From Bordetella petrii (GTDB taxonomy: Bacteria > Pseudomonadota > Gammaproteobacteria > Burkholderiales > Burkholderiaceae_B), in contig NZ_JAFMZZ010000001.1 in assembly GCF_017356245.1 (NCBI RefSeq), forward strand, positions 1,178,249 through 1,242,248: a stretch of DNA of 64,000 nt, written 5' to 3'. The notes beneath the pieces are model-generated. The model was not told where the DNA came from. It made no database searches and saw only the letters and a program-made list of their open reading frames with translations. Positions 17,538-26,833 of this stretch are shown in pieces. Within the stretch, counting starts at the first letter, position 1. Every line of letters starts with the position of its first letter. Position numbers and translations under genes: made by a program.

Positions 17538-18332
17538 TCAAAGGGATTGCGGGTCGGGCTGGGCGGCCAGCAGCGCCAGGCCGTCCAGCACCGGGCGGTC
17601 CAGGTAGGCCGGCACGGGCGGCGCGCCGTGGTCGGCGGCGGCCTGGGCCAGCAGCCGTTCGGTTTCTTGTTGTACCTCGGGCCAGCCGCCGCCGGCTACA
17701 TAAATATCGGCCGCGCAGCCGTAGTGCCGGCAGGCCGCCAGCCATTGGCGCACCACGGCGCCGGCCTGGGCGGCCGCGATGCCCGAGGCGATGGCCTGGT
17801 GGGTGTCGACCGGGAAATCTGCCACCGGCCCGTCGGCCAGCGGCAGATTGGCGGTGCCGCGCGCCAGCGAACTGCGCATCAGCGCCGGCCCGGGCAGGAT
17901 CAGGCCCCCGGCGAAGGCATCGTCGGGCCCCACCGTGTCGATGGTGGTGGCCGTGCCGAACGAGGCCAGCACGAAAGGCGGGTGCGCCCGCGGCAGGCGG
18001 CTGCGCACGCCCAGCAGGGACACCAGGCGGTCGGCGCCCAGCTGGGCCGGTTGTGTATAGCAGTTGCGCAGCCCCAGCAGCTGCGGGCGCGAGGTAATCC
18101 AGTGCACCGGACAGCCATGGCCCGCCAGAGCGGCGCGTATGCCCTCGCCGCGTTCGGCGCCGGCCACGTTCACGCCCAGCGCCAGCACGGGCTTGCGCGC
18201 CAGGGTGCCCAGCCAGTCTCCCAGGGCATGGGGATCGAGGTTGTCGAAGGCGATGGCGGCCGGCTCGCGCGTGGCGCCGTCCAGCCAGCCGACTTTCAGG
18301 CGGCTGTTGCCGGAGTCGATCAGCAAGATCAT
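17538..18332 (-). CDS. coaX: Type III pantothenate kinase (CoaX/Baf)
   Basis: Phosphorylates pantothenate, the first step of coenzyme A synthesis, using the CoaX fold that is insensitive to CoA feedback. The 264-aa protein opens [16 protein letters not shown] (phosphate-1 motif with catalytic Asp6). It contains [13 protein letters not shown] and [12 protein letters not shown] (the phosphate-2 block), with the [11 protein letters not shown] segment after it. In Bordetella the homologue was named Baf for an effect on toxin expression. It overlaps birA by 4 nt and is followed by a small membrane ORF. Confidence 0.93.
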   Translation of the reverse strand: MILLIDSGNSRLKVGWLDGATREPAAIAFDNLDPHALGDWLGTLARKPVLALGVNVAGAERGEGIRAALAGHGCPVHWITSRPQLLGLRNCYTQPAQLGADRLVSLLGVRSRLPRAHPPFVLASFGTATTIDTVGPDDAFAGGLILPGPALMRSSLARGTANLPLADGPVADFPVDTHQAIASGIAAAQAGAVVRQWLAACRHYGCAADIYVAGGGWPEVQQETERLLAQAAADHGAPPVPAYLDRPVLDGLALLAAQPDPQSL

Positions 18333-19189
18333 GTCTGGTTTCCGGGCGGGGCGCCCGCCGGGCGGATCGAGATTTCGCCCACCGACACGGGTATCCGTTC
18401 GGCGCCGGTGTGCACGTACAGGCGGCCCTGGTCATCCAGGCCCTGCGCGGTGCCGCTGAACAGCACGGCGCCCTGGTCCACGACGTTGACCGCGCGGCCG
18501 GCCAGGGCGTCCACCGCGTCGAAGCGGGGCCGGAAGGACGCGAAACCCTGCGTTTCGAGCTGCCGCACCGCGTCGCGCCAGGCATTGGCGGCGGCGCACA
18601 CGATGTCGGCGGCGCTGGCCGGCGCACTGCCGGATTGTTCGACCACGCAGGTCCAGTCGGCCACCGAACGCCCCAGCGCCTGCGACAGGGTATCGGCGTC
18701 GCGCAGGTTTACGCCCATGCCGATGACGACGGTGTAGCCGCCCGGCACGGCCGGATCGCGGGTGGATTCGACCAGCACGCCGGCCAGCTTGGCGTCGTGC
18801 CACTGCACGTCGTTGGGCCACTTGACGCACAGCCCCGGGGCGCCGCCCGCCAGCGAGCGCAGCGCCTCGCAGGCGGCCAGGCCGGCCAGCGGCGACAGCG
18901 CCGGCAGGCGGTTGGCCGGCATGCGCACGGGGTAGGCGCACGAAAACATCAATGCCGCGCCCGAGCGGTTCTGCCAGGGGCGTCCGGCCCGGCCCCGGCC
19001 GGTTTGCTGCAAGTGCGTGCCCAGCAGCCACGACCCGCCGCCGGCGCGCGCGCGCGCCAGCAGGTCGGCATTGGTGGACCCGGTGCTGGCCGTCCAGCCG
19101 ATGGACTGGAAGCCATCGAGCCGCGCGGACAGCTCGCGCGCCAGCGCCTCGGGCGCGGGCAGGTCGGTGTGGCGGACATCAGTAAACAT
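18329..19189 (-). CDS. birA: Biotin-[acetyl-CoA-carboxylase] ligase BirA
   Basis: Makes biotinyl-AMP and transfers biotin to carboxyl-carrier protein. The 286-aa protein lacks the N-terminal helix-turn-helix of E. coli BirA, so it should be a ligase without repressor function. Key blocks are [10 protein letters not shown], the biotinyl-AMP loop [16 protein letters not shown] (GRGRXG motif) and [19 protein letters not shown] with the catalytic Lys. The C-terminal SH3-like domain ends near [10 protein letters not shown]. Its stop overlaps coaX by 4 nt; the start is only 91 nt from the divergent hydrolase gene. Confidence 0.93.
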   Translation of the reverse strand: MFTDVRHTDLPAPEALARELSARLDGFQSIGWTASTGSTNADLLARARAGGGSWLLGTHLQQTGRGRAGRPWQNRSGAALMFSCAYPVRMPANRLPALSPLAGLAACEALRSLAGGAPGLCVKWPNDVQWHDAKLAGVLVESTRDPAVPGGYTVVIGMGVNLRDADTLSQALGRSVADWTCVVEQSGSAPASAADIVCAAANAWRDAVRQLETQGFASFRPRFDAVDALAGRAVNVVDQGAVLFSGTAQGLDDQGRLYVHTGAERIPVSVGEISIRPAGAPPGNQT

Positions 19190-19280
19190 GGCGGCGATTG
19201 TAGGGCACCGCGCCGCGGCGGGTCACGGCGGGGGTTGATTGGTAACATGCAGGCTTGCCCGCTTTCCTTTGCGCTTGTCC

Positions 19281-19934
19281 ATGCCCGCACGCACCGAAAC
19301 CCAGTCCTTCACCGGCGAAGCCGGCCTCATCGATTGCGCCATCGACTGGCCGGCCGATTCTCCGCGCGGCTGGGCGCTGGTGCTGCACCCGCATTCACTG
19401 CAGGGCGGCGCCCGCGACAACAAGGTCGTGACCACTATTGCGCGCGCCTGCGTGCAGCACGGGCTGGCGGCGGTGCGCCCCGATTTCCGCGGCGTGGGCA
19501 AGTCCGAAGGCCAGTTCGACAAGGCCCGCGGCGAAACCCGCGACATGCTGGCGCTGGTGGCGCAAATGCGCCAGCGGTATCCCGAGCTGGCCGCCGCGCC
19601 CTGGGTGCTGGGCGGGTTTTCGTTCGGCACCGCGGTGGCCGCGCAAACCTACGCCGGCCTGGTCCAGGCCGGCGATGCGGCATTGCCCGCGGCGCTGATG
19701 CTGATGGGTGCTGCGGTGCAGCGCTTCCAGGAACACGACATCGACGTGCCGGCCGACACGCTGATGGTGCATGGCGAACACGACGAGGTGGTGCCGCTGT
19801 CCGAAACACTGGACTGGGCGCGTCCGCGCGATGTGCCGGTGGTGGTGGTGCCGGGCGCCTCGCATTTCTTCCACGGCAAGCTGCTGGTGCTGCGCGCGCT
19901 GGTGCAGGCGCGGCTGAAAGTGGCGCTGGACTGA
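19281..19934 (+). CDS. Alpha/beta hydrolase, short CocE/NonD-like family
   Basis: Cytoplasmic serine hydrolase, 217 aa, start ATG 19281 (MPARTETQSF). Visible elements are LVLHPHSLQGGARDNKVV, a nucleophile elbow GGFSFGTAVA with the active Ser, and a GASHFFHGK segment supplying the catalytic His. The layout (HPHSLQGG near residue 35, oxyanion-loop type) matches a conserved proteobacterial group often annotated as dienelactone-hydrolase-like. Substrate is unknown. It stands alone between birA and dacC. Confidence 0.8.
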   Translation: MPARTETQSFTGEAGLIDCAIDWPADSPRGWALVLHPHSLQGGARDNKVVTTIARACVQHGLAAVRPDFRGVGKSEGQFDKARGETRDMLALVAQMRQRYPELAAAPWVLGGFSFGTAVAAQTYAGLVQAGDAALPAALMLMGAAVQRFQEHDIDVPADTLMVHGEHDEVVPLSETLDWARPRDVPVVVVPGASHFFHGKLLVLRALVQARLKVALD

Positions 19935-20013
19935 GGCCCGCCGGGGTAGCATCGCGTTACCGGTCTGGCGCGGCCAGGAACGTTATCGCATCCGCGCAGT
20001 CCCACCCCCTGCC

Positions 20014-20019
20014 TATAAT
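20014..20019 (+). promoter_or_regulatory. Candidate -10 box for dacC
   Basis: A perfect TATAAT lies 53 nt before the dacC ATG in the intergenic gap. No good -35 is visible at 17 nt, so this rests on the -10 alone. Confidence 0.4.
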
Positions 20020-20071
20020 GATGCAGCTTTTTGCCCGCCGGGCGGCCTTTGATCGTGGACTACTCTCGCCG

Positions 20072-21316
20072 ATGAAAAAAAATCGTTCCCTTCCGTCTTC
20101 TGTTGCGTTTTCTCGCCGTGCGTTGGCCGGCGCCGTACTGTCGGCGCTGATGGCGGCATCCGCGCCCGCCTGGGCGCAGCAGCAGCCGGCAGCGCCGGCG
20201 GCCAGCACCGCGCCCGCTCCGGCGGCCACGACGCCAGTGGCGGAATTGTCGTCGGTGCCCGCGCCCACCATCGCGGCGCGCGCCTGGATCACCGTCGATG
20301 TCAGCAGCGGCCAGGTGCTGGCGGCGGCCAACCCCGACATGCAGATCGAGCCGGCCTCGCTGACCAAGATCATGACGGCCTACGTGGTGTTCAATGCGCT
20401 GAAAGAAAAGCGCATCACTCTCGAGCAGCAGGTGCCGGTGTCCGAGCACGCGTGGCGCACCGGCGGCTCGCGCATGTTCATCGAGCCGCGCAAACCCGTC
20501 ACGGTCGACGAGCTCATCCAGGGCATGATCGTACAGTCGGGCAATGACGCCTCGGTGGCGCTGGCCGAAGCCGTGGGCGGCAGCGAATCCGCCTTCGCCG
20601 CGCTGATGAACCAGGAAGCCGAGCGCCTGGGCTTGAAGCACACGCATTTCATGAACGCCACCGGGCTGCCCGACCCGCAGCACGTCACCACCGTGGCCGA
20701 CCTGGCGGTCCTGTCGGCCGCGCTGATCAACGACCACCCCGACTACTACCACTACTACAAGCAGAAAGAGTTCAGCTACAACAAGATCACGCAGCCCAAC
20801 CGCAACCGCCTGCTGTGGGCCGACCCTTCGGTCGACGGCATGAAAACCGGCCACACCGACGCGGCCGGCTACTGCCTGGTGTCCACCGCGCTGCGCGGCG
20901 ACCGCCGCGTGCTGACCGTGCTGGCCGGCGCCGACAGCGAGGCCACCCGCGCCGAAGAAAGCCTGAAGCTGCTGAACTGGAGCTTCCAGAACTTCGACAC
21001 CGTCAAGCTGTACGACAAGAGCCAGCCCGGGCTGGAAGTGCGCGTCTGGGAAGGCACGGTCGAAACCGTCAAGCTGGGCCCGCCCAAGCCGGTGTCGCTG
21101 ACCGTGCCGCGCGGCAAGTCCGGCGACATCAAGCCGGTGGCGCAGCGCACCGATCCCCTGGTGGCCCCGCTGTCCAAGGGCCAGCAGGTCGGCACGCTGC
21201 AGCTTACCCTCGACGGCAAGGTGCTGCGCACCGAGCCGCTGGTGGTGCAAGACAACGTTGAACGGGCCGGCTTCTTCGGCCGCCTGGTCGACATGGTCAA
21301 GCGCAAGTTCCAGTAA
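20072..21316 (+). CDS. dacC: D-alanyl-D-alanine carboxypeptidase (PBP5/6 family)
   Basis: Trims the terminal D-Ala from peptidoglycan pentapeptides in the periplasm. The protein is 414 aa from ATG 20072. It has a signal peptide (residues 1-36, cleavage near AWA-QQ), then a Pro/Ala-rich linker of about 30 residues. The penicillin-binding triad is Ser96-Leu-Thr-Lys99, Ser156-Gly-Asn158 and Lys258-Thr-Gly260. A beta-sandwich C-terminal domain follows, and the amphipathic end GRLVDMVKRKFQ should anchor it to the membrane. A GC hairpin separates it from dat, whose product also handles D-amino acids. Confidence 0.93.
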   Translation: MKKNRSLPSSVAFSRRALAGAVLSALMAASAPAWAQQQPAAPAASTAPAPAATTPVAELSSVPAPTIAARAWITVDVSSGQVLAAANPDMQIEPASLTKIMTAYVVFNALKEKRITLEQQVPVSEHAWRTGGSRMFIEPRKPVTVDELIQGMIVQSGNDASVALAEAVGGSESAFAALMNQEAERLGLKHTHFMNATGLPDPQHVTTVADLAVLSAALINDHPDYYHYYKQKEFSYNKITQPNRNRLLWADPSVDGMKTGHTDAAGYCLVSTALRGDRRVLTVLAGADSEATRAEESLKLLNWSFQNFDTVKLYDKSQPGLEVRVWEGTVETVKLGPPKPVSLTVPRGKSGDIKPVAQRTDPLVAPLSKGQQVGTLQLTLDGKVLRTEPLVVQDNVERAGFFGRLVDMVKRKFQ

Positions 21317-21347
21317 ATTACGCATCCGCTTCACGCACTCATATTCC

Positions 21348-21369
21348 GGGGCGGCGGCGCCGCCCCTTT
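21348..21369 (+). terminator. GC hairpin between dacC and dat
   Basis: An 8-bp stem (GGGGCGGC / GCCGCCCC) with a 3-nt loop and a short T run (TTT) lies just after dacC. It may be a weak terminator or attenuator; the T run is too short for a firm call. Confidence 0.45.
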
Positions 21370-21387
21370 CCTACTCAGGAGCCATCC

Positions 21388-22254
21388 ATGATTCCGGGCA
21401 TGCCGGGCGACAGCCAGGTGTATATCAACGGTGAATTCACACGGGCCGACCAGGCCAAGATCTCGGTGCTGGACCGGGGGTTCATTTTCGGCGACGGCAT
21501 CTACGAAGTCGTGCCGGTGTACAACGGCAAGCCGTTCCGCATGGCCGAGCACCTCGACCGCCTCGACCGCAGCCTGAAGGCGCTGAGCATCGCCCAGCCC
21601 ATGGCGCGCGCCGAATGGATCGAGCTCATCGGCGAACTGGCGCGCCGTTCGGCCACGCCCACCTGCATCGTCTACCTGCAGGTGACGCGCGGCGTCTACA
21701 AGCGCGACCACGCCTTTCCCAAAGAAGCCGTTCGCCCCACGGTGTTCGGCATGGCCACCGTGTTCAACCCGCCCTCGGCGGCGCAGCGCGAGCAGGGCAT
21801 CAGCCTGATCAGCATTCCCGACGAACGCTGGCTGCATTGCGAGATCAAGTCGGTGTCGCTGCTGGGCAATGTGCTGGCCCGGCAGCAGGCGGTCGAGGCC
21901 GGCGCCGACGAAGTCGCGCAGTTCCGCGACGGCTTCCTGACCGAAGGCTCGTCCAGCAATATCTGGGTGGTGTCGGGCGGCAAGCTGCTGGCCCCGCCCA
22001 AGAACAACCTCATTCTCGAAGGCATCCGCTACGGCCTGATGGGCGAGCTGGCGGCCGAGGCCGGCGTGGCCTTCGAGGCGCGCCGCCTGTCGCAAGAAGA
22101 AGTGGCCGCCGCCGACGAACTGCTGGTCACTTCGGCCACCAAGGAAATCCTGCCGGCCACCCGCTACGACGGCAAGCCGGTCGGCAGCGGCAAGCCCGGC
22201 CCCGTTTATGCCCGGCTGCGGGCGGGGTATGATGCCCGTATCGCCGCCCTGTAG
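21388..22254 (+). CDS. dat: D-amino acid aminotransferase (class IV)
   Basis: PLP enzyme of the branched-chain/D-amino acid aminotransferase fold, 288 aa, preceded by an AGGAG-like site. It likely converts D-alanine and 2-oxoglutarate to pyruvate and D-glutamate, which fits its place after dacC. Lys154 in CEIKSVSLLGNVLA is the PLP lysine. The N-terminal VLDRGFIFGDGIYEVVPVYNGKPFR and the C-terminal TSATKEILPAT are strong class IV landmarks. Tyr-Val-Asn-type (VYINGEF) start and the EGSSSNIWVV phosphate-binding loop are also typical. Branched-chain specificity cannot be excluded. Confidence 0.88.
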   Translation: MIPGMPGDSQVYINGEFTRADQAKISVLDRGFIFGDGIYEVVPVYNGKPFRMAEHLDRLDRSLKALSIAQPMARAEWIELIGELARRSATPTCIVYLQVTRGVYKRDHAFPKEAVRPTVFGMATVFNPPSAAQREQGISLISIPDERWLHCEIKSVSLLGNVLARQQAVEAGADEVAQFRDGFLTEGSSSNIWVVSGGKLLAPPKNNLILEGIRYGLMGELAAEAGVAFEARRLSQEEVAAADELLVTSATKEILPATRYDGKPVGSGKPGPVYARLRAGYDARIAAL

Positions 22255-22275
22255 GCCGTCGCGGCCGGTTTTGCC

Positions 22276-22551
22276 ATGCATCCCATCCCGCCCGAAGAAT
22301 CGCTGATCGAGTACCCGTCCGACTTTCCCATCAAGGTCATGGGCAAGCAGCACCCCGATTTCGCCCAGACCATGACCGACGTGGTGCTGCAATTCGATCC
22401 GGGCTTCGATCCCGCCAAGGTCGAGATGCGGCCCAGCAAGGGCGGCAACTACATGGGCCTGACGTTCACCGTGCGCGCCACTTCGCGCGAGCAGCTCGAC
22501 AACCTGTATCGCGCGCTGCACGGGCACCCCATGGTGTCCATCGTCCTGTAG
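22276..22551 (+). CDS. ybeD: DUF493/YbeD family protein
   Basis: Small cytoplasmic protein of 91 aa with an ACT-like alpha/beta fold. Conserved family features are the N-terminal [14 protein letters not shown] and the C-terminal [22 protein letters not shown]. It lies 21 nt after dat and 22 nt before lipB, the same context as E. coli ybeD beside lipB. Its biochemical role is not established; a small-molecule-binding regulator is plausible from the fold. Confidence 0.9.
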   Translation: MHPIPPEESLIEYPSDFPIKVMGKQHPDFAQTMTDVVLQFDPGFDPAKVEMRPSKGGNYMGLTFTVRATSREQLDNLYRALHGHPMVSIVL

Positions 22552-22573
22552 GGCGGCCAGCCAGGCGCATGCC

Positions 22574-23215
22574 ATGATCAAGTGGCTGACCCGGCCGGCC
22601 GACTACGCGCCGGTATGGCAAGACATGCGGGCCTTCACGGCCGGGCGCGGCGCGGCCACGCCCGACGAGGTCTGGCTGTGCGAGCACGCGCCGGTGTACA
22701 CGCTGGGCCAGGCCGGCAAGCCCGAGCACCTGCTGAACCCCGGCGCCATCCCCGTGGTGATGTGCGACCGCGGCGGGCAGGTTACCTATCACGGGCCGGG
22801 GCAGGTGGTGGCCTATACCCTGTTCGACCTGCGCCGCGCCGGCCTGTTCGTGCGCGAATACGTGCGCCTGCTCGAAGACGCGGCCATCGGCACGCTGGCC
22901 GATTTCGGCGTCGCGGGCGCCTGCCGCAAGCCCGGCGCGCCGGGCGTTTACGTGCCGCAAGGCGCGGCGGGCGAACTGGCCAAGATCGCCGCGCTGGGCA
23001 TCAAGATCCGCAACGGCTACGCCTACCATGGCGTGGCGCTGAACGTCGACATGGACCTGTCGCCGTTCCTGGGCATCAACCCGTGCGGCTACGAAGGCCT
23101 GGTTACTGTAGACATGGCTGCATGCGGCGCGCGGCGCCCGTTGGTCGACGTGGGCCAGCGCCTGGCCGAGCGCCTGCTGGCCGCCATGCCGGGGCCGGCC
23201 GGCGCAACGCGCTAA
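22574..23215 (+). CDS. lipB: Octanoyl-[acyl-carrier-protein] transferase LipB
   Basis: Moves octanoate from ACP to lipoyl domains, first step of endogenous lipoate synthesis. The 213-aa protein has the signature [16 protein letters not shown]. Lys137 ([11 protein letters not shown]) and Cys171 (GINPCGYEG) form the catalytic pair, with Cys171 as the acyl-thioester nucleophile. It follows ybeD and precedes lipA by 64 nt, so both lipoate steps are co-located. Confidence 0.96.
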   Translation: MIKWLTRPADYAPVWQDMRAFTAGRGAATPDEVWLCEHAPVYTLGQAGKPEHLLNPGAIPVVMCDRGGQVTYHGPGQVVAYTLFDLRRAGLFVREYVRLLEDAAIGTLADFGVAGACRKPGAPGVYVPQGAAGELAKIAALGIKIRNGYAYHGVALNVDMDLSPFLGINPCGYEGLVTVDMAACGARRPLVDVGQRLAERLLAAMPGPAGATR

Positions 23216-23279
23216 AATGCCCTTTTCTCCCGGACCGTGCCGCCGGGTTTCGCGGGCGCGGCCATCACGAAGGTGACGA

Positions 23280-24278
23280 ATGTCCACGCTCGAGCCCTCT
23301 CTTTCCTCGAACGACCCGCAATCCGCCGCGCCGTCCGCCTACGACGCCACGCAGAAGCAGAAGTCGCAAGCCAAGACCGCGCGCATCCCCATCAAGATCG
23401 TGCCGGCCGAGCGCCTGAAAAAACCCGAATGGATCCGCGTCAAGGCCGCCGCGCCGGGTTCGCGCTTCTACGACATCAAGCGGATTTTGCGCGAGCACAA
23501 CCTGCACACCGTCTGTGAAGAGGCCTCGTGCCCCAACATCGGCGAATGCTTCGGCAAGGGCACGGCCACCTTCATGATCATGGGCGACAAGTGCACCCGC
23601 CGCTGCCCGTTCTGCGACGTGGGCCACGGCCGCCCCGATCCGCTCGACGCCAGCGAACCCGAAAACCTGGCCCGCACCATCGCCGCCCTGAAGCTGTCGT
23701 ACGTGGTCATCACCTCGGTCGACCGCGACGACCTGCGCGACGGCGGCGCCGCCCACTTCGTCGATTGCATCTCGCGCATCCGCGAGCTGTCGCCCAGCAC
23801 CCGCATCGAAGTGCTGGTGCCCGACTTCCGCGGCCGCCTGGAACGCGCCCTGGCCATCCTGAACGCCGGGCCGCCCGACGTCATGAACCACAACCTGGAA
23901 ACCGTGCCGCGCCTGTACAAGCAGGCGCGTCCGGGCTCCGACTACGCGCATTCGCTGAAGCTGCTGGCCGAGTTCAAGCAGCTGCACCCCGAAGTGCCCA
24001 CCAAGTCGGGCCTGATGCTGGGCCTGGGCGAAACCGACGACGAAATCCTGCAGGTCATGCGCGACATGCGCGAGCACGGCGTCGACATGCTGACCATCGG
24101 CCAGTATCTGCAGCCGTCCGAGCACCACCTGCCGGTGCTGCGCTACGTGCACCCCGACACCTTCGCGATGTTCGAGCGCGAAGCCTACGCCATGGGGTTC
24201 TCGCACGCCGCGGTGGGCGCCATGGTGCGCTCGTCGTACCACGCCGACCAGCAGGCGCACGCGGCCGGAGTCAACTGA
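23280..24278 (+). CDS. lipA: Lipoyl synthase LipA
   Basis: Radical SAM enzyme that inserts two sulfurs into octanoyl groups. The protein has 332 aa. Auxiliary cluster cysteines are Cys79, Cys84 and Cys90 ([12 protein letters not shown]). The radical-SAM CX3CX2C is Cys105, Cys109 and Cys112 (CTRRCPFC). The C-terminal RSSYHADQQ holds the serine that ligates the auxiliary cluster. A GAAGGTGA-like ribosome site precedes the ATG. It converges on rfbC with only 11 nt between stops. Confidence 0.97.
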   Translation: MSTLEPSLSSNDPQSAAPSAYDATQKQKSQAKTARIPIKIVPAERLKKPEWIRVKAAAPGSRFYDIKRILREHNLHTVCEEASCPNIGECFGKGTATFMIMGDKCTRRCPFCDVGHGRPDPLDASEPENLARTIAALKLSYVVITSVDRDDLRDGGAAHFVDCISRIRELSPSTRIEVLVPDFRGRLERALAILNAGPPDVMNHNLETVPRLYKQARPGSDYAHSLKLLAEFKQLHPEVPTKSGLMLGLGETDDEILQVMRDMREHGVDMLTIGQYLQPSEHHLPVLRYVHPDTFAMFEREAYAMGFSHAAVGAMVRSSYHADQQAHAAGVN

Positions 24279-24289
24279 GCGGTTTCAGA

Positions 24290-24835
24290 TCAGGCATACG
24301 TGTCCGCATCCCGCAGCGCCACGCCGCGGCGGTCTTTTGCGGACACGATCGCTTCGCCCAGTTCCGGCCATGCGATGCCGATATCCGGATCGTTCCAGCG
24401 CACGCAGCGCTCGTGCGCAGGCGCGTAGTAATCGGTGGCCTTGTACAGGGTCTCGGCCACGTCCGACAGCACCATGAAGCCGTGCGCGAAGCCTTCGGGC
24501 ACCCAGAGCTGGCGCTTGTTTTCGGCCGACAGCAGGGCGCCGGCCCATTGCCCGAAGGTGGGCGAGGCGCGGCGCAGATCCACCGCCACGTCGAAGACTT
24601 CACCCGCCACCACGCGCACCAGCTTGGCCTGCGGCTGGCGTATCTGGTAATGCAGCCCGCGCACGACGCCGCGCACCGAACGCGATTGATTGTCCTGCAC
24701 GAAGGCGGGCGCGCGCCCCAGCGCCGCCTGCAGGCGCGCCGCGTTGTAGCTTTCGAAGAAGTAGCCGCGCGCATCGCTGAAGACGTCGGGTTCGATCAAC
24801 ACGACATCGGGAATGGCCAGGGGCGTGATTTTCAT
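24290..24835 (-). CDS. rfbC: dTDP-4-dehydrorhamnose 3,5-epimerase RfbC
   Basis: Cupin-type epimerase of the dTDP-L-rhamnose pathway, 181 aa. Conserved blocks are DARGYFFESYN, FVQDNQSRSVRGVVRGLHYQ (with catalytic His in RGLHYQ) and VPEGFAHGFMVLSD (second His/Asp region). The Tyr that acts as acid lies in the ATDYYAP segment. It overlaps rfbD by 4 nt and is the last gene of rfbB-rfbD-rfbC. Confidence 0.95.
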   Translation of the reverse strand: MKITPLAIPDVVLIEPDVFSDARGYFFESYNAARLQAALGRAPAFVQDNQSRSVRGVVRGLHYQIRQPQAKLVRVVAGEVFDVAVDLRRASPTFGQWAGALLSAENKRQLWVPEGFAHGFMVLSDVAETLYKATDYYAPAHERCVRWNDPDIGIAWPELGEAIVSAKDRRGVALRDADTYA

Positions 24836-25743
24836 GGTGTGTCCGGCAGGGCGCCGGACCCGCGCCGGGCCAGGCAGTCGATGGTGCGGTCCAGGTGCAC
24901 GGTCCAGTCGGGCAGGTCCAGCCCCAGCGCGCCGGCCAGGCGCTGCGTGTCCAGCCGCGAGTTGCGCGGGCGCGGCGCGGGCAGGGGGTAGTCGTCGGTG
25001 CCGATGGCGTGGATGCGCTCGGGCCGCAGGCGCAGCGCCATGCCCTGTTGCCGGGCGCGCCGCACGCTGCGGCAGGCCAGGTCGTGCCAGCTGGCGCTGC
25101 CGGCCGCGCTAAGGTGATACAGGCCCTCGGGCAGGCTTTGGCGGCGGTGCGCGGCCAGTGCCAGGGCGGTAACGTCGGCCACCAGTTCGGCCGACGTCGG
25201 CGCGCCGACCTGATCGGCCACCACGCGCAGTTCGTCGCGCTGCCGCGCCAACTGCAGGACGGTCTTGACGAAATTGCGGCCGTGCGCGGCGTAGATCCAG
25301 CTGGTGCGCAGCACCAGGGCGCGGCAGCCGCTGGCCTCGATGGCCTGCTCGCCCGCCAGCTTCGAGCGGCCGTATTCGTTCAGCGGGTTGGGGGCGTCGG
25401 TTTCCAGGTAGGGGGCCGGCTTGGCGCCGTCGAATACATAATCGGTGGAATAGTGCACCAGCAGCGCGCCGCTCTGGCGTGCCTGCGCGGCCAGCACGGC
25501 CACGGCTTCAGCATTGGCGCGCCGGGCCGGGGCGGGGTCTTGCTGCGCCGGGTCGACCGCCGTCCAGGCCGCCGCGTTCACGATCAGGTCGGGGGCCTGC
25601 GCCCGCAGCAGCGCCCGCAGGCCGTCCAGATCGTCCAGGTCGGCCTGGGCGCGCGTGGGCGCGGTGATGCGGCCCAGCGGTAGCAGGGTGCGGCACAAGG
25701 CATTGCCGATCTGGCCCGTGGCGCCCAGCAGCAGGATCTTCAT
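24832..25743 (-). CDS. rfbD: dTDP-4-dehydrorhamnose reductase RfbD
   Basis: SDR-family reductase making dTDP-L-rhamnose with NAD(P)H, 303 aa, start ATG 25743 (MKILLLGATGQIG). It has the GATGQIGNAL nucleotide loop, NAAAWTAVDPAQQD, the STDYVFDG segment, and the YXXXK motif in NEYGRSKLAGE. The open frame extends far upstream, but that part is antisense-like overlap with rfbB and is not coding. ATGA-type 4-nt overlaps join it to rfbB and rfbC. Confidence 0.95.
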   Translation of the reverse strand: MKILLLGATGQIGNALCRTLLPLGRITAPTRAQADLDDLDGLRALLRAQAPDLIVNAAAWTAVDPAQQDPAPARRANAEAVAVLAAQARQSGALLVHYSTDYVFDGAKPAPYLETDAPNPLNEYGRSKLAGEQAIEASGCRALVLRTSWIYAAHGRNFVKTVLQLARQRDELRVVADQVGAPTSAELVADVTALALAAHRRQSLPEGLYHLSAAGSASWHDLACRSVRRARQQGMALRLRPERIHAIGTDDYPLPAPRPRNSRLDTQRLAGALGLDLPDWTVHLDRTIDCLARRGSGALPDTP

Positions 25744-26801
25744 GGCGCGTACTGCGTCTGCAGCCAATGGCGATAGGCGCCGCCCGCCACGCCGGCCACC
25801 CATTGCGGATGGTCCAGGTACCACTGCACGGTGGCGCGCAGGCCGGCGTCGAACGCATGGCTTGGCCGCCAGCCGAGCTGCCGGTGGATTTTGCCGGCGT
25901 CGATGGCGTAGCGCCGGTCGTGGCCGGGGCGGTCGTGCACGAAGGTGATCTGTTCGCCATGGGCGCGCCCGTCGCCGCGTGGCCGCCAGGTATCGAGCAG
26001 CGCGCACACGGCCTGGGCCACCTGCAGGTTGCTGCGTTCCTGGCCGGCGCCGATATGATAGACCTGGCCGGGCTCGCCGGCTTCGAGCACCCGCCGCAAG
26101 CCCGCGCAGTGGTCGTCCACGTACAGCCAGTCGCGCACGTGCGAGCCGTCGCCGTACAGGGGCAGCGGCCGGCCCGCCAGGGCCTGGTGGATCAGCAGCG
26201 GAATCAGCTTTTCGGGAAACTGGCGCGGGCCGTAATTGTTGGGGCAGTGCGTAGTCAGCACCGGCAGGCCGTAGGTGTGGCGGTAGGCGCGCACCAGGTG
26301 GTCGCCCGCGGCCTTGCTGGCCGAATAGGGGTTGTTGGGCCGGTACGGATCGCCTTCGGCGAACGGCGGGGCCTGCGGCTCGAGCGAGCCGTAGACCTCG
26401 TCGGTGGATACCTGCACGTAGCGAAAACCCGCGCGCGCCGGCCCGTCCAGCGCCTGCCAATAGGCGCGCACCGCTTCCAGCAGCTGGAAAGTGCCCGTGA
26501 CATTGGTGTGGATGAAGGCATCGGGCCCGCGGATGGCGCGGTCGACATGCGATTCGGCAGCGAAATTCAGCACCGCGCGCGGCTGGTGGGTTTGCAGCAG
26601 CGTGGCCACCAGGCCGCTGTCGGCGATATCGCCCTGCACCAGCAGGTGGCGGGCATCGCCTTTCAGGCTGTCCAGGTTGCCGGCATGGCCGGCGTAGGTC
26701 AGTTTGTCCAGGTTGATGACGGGTTCATCGGTATGGCCCAGCCAGGCCAGCACGAAGTTCGAACCGATGAAGCCGGCGCCGCCGGTGACGAGGATGCTCA
26801 T
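25740..26801 (-). CDS. rfbB: dTDP-glucose 4,6-dehydratase RfbB
   Basis: NAD-dependent SDR dehydratase, 353 aa from ATG 26801 (MSILVTGGAGFIGSNF). It converts dTDP-glucose to the 4-keto-6-deoxy sugar. Characteristic stretches are AAESHVDRAIRGPDAF, VSTDEVYGSL, YRPNNPYSASKAAGDHLVRA (YXXXK) and NNYGPRQFPEKLIPL. It leads the rfbB-rfbD-rfbC operon; rfbA (dTTP:glucose-1-phosphate thymidylyltransferase) is absent from this window, so substrate must come from an unlinked gene. It starts 32 nt after the cobalamin adenosyltransferase stop. Confidence 0.95.
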   Translation of the reverse strand: MSILVTGGAGFIGSNFVLAWLGHTDEPVINLDKLTYAGHAGNLDSLKGDARHLLVQGDIADSGLVATLLQTHQPRAVLNFAAESHVDRAIRGPDAFIHTNVTGTFQLLEAVRAYWQALDGPARAGFRYVQVSTDEVYGSLEPQAPPFAEGDPYRPNNPYSASKAAGDHLVRAYRHTYGLPVLTTHCPNNYGPRQFPEKLIPLLIHQALAGRPLPLYGDGSHVRDWLYVDDHCAGLRRVLEAGEPGQVYHIGAGQERSNLQVAQAVCALLDTWRPRGDGRAHGEQITFVHDRPGHDRRYAIDAGKIHRQLGWRPSHAFDAGLRATVQWYLDHPQWVAGVAGGAYRHWLQTQYAP

Positions 26802-26833
26802 GGAATACGCTGGCGGGCAGCCTTGATGGCAGC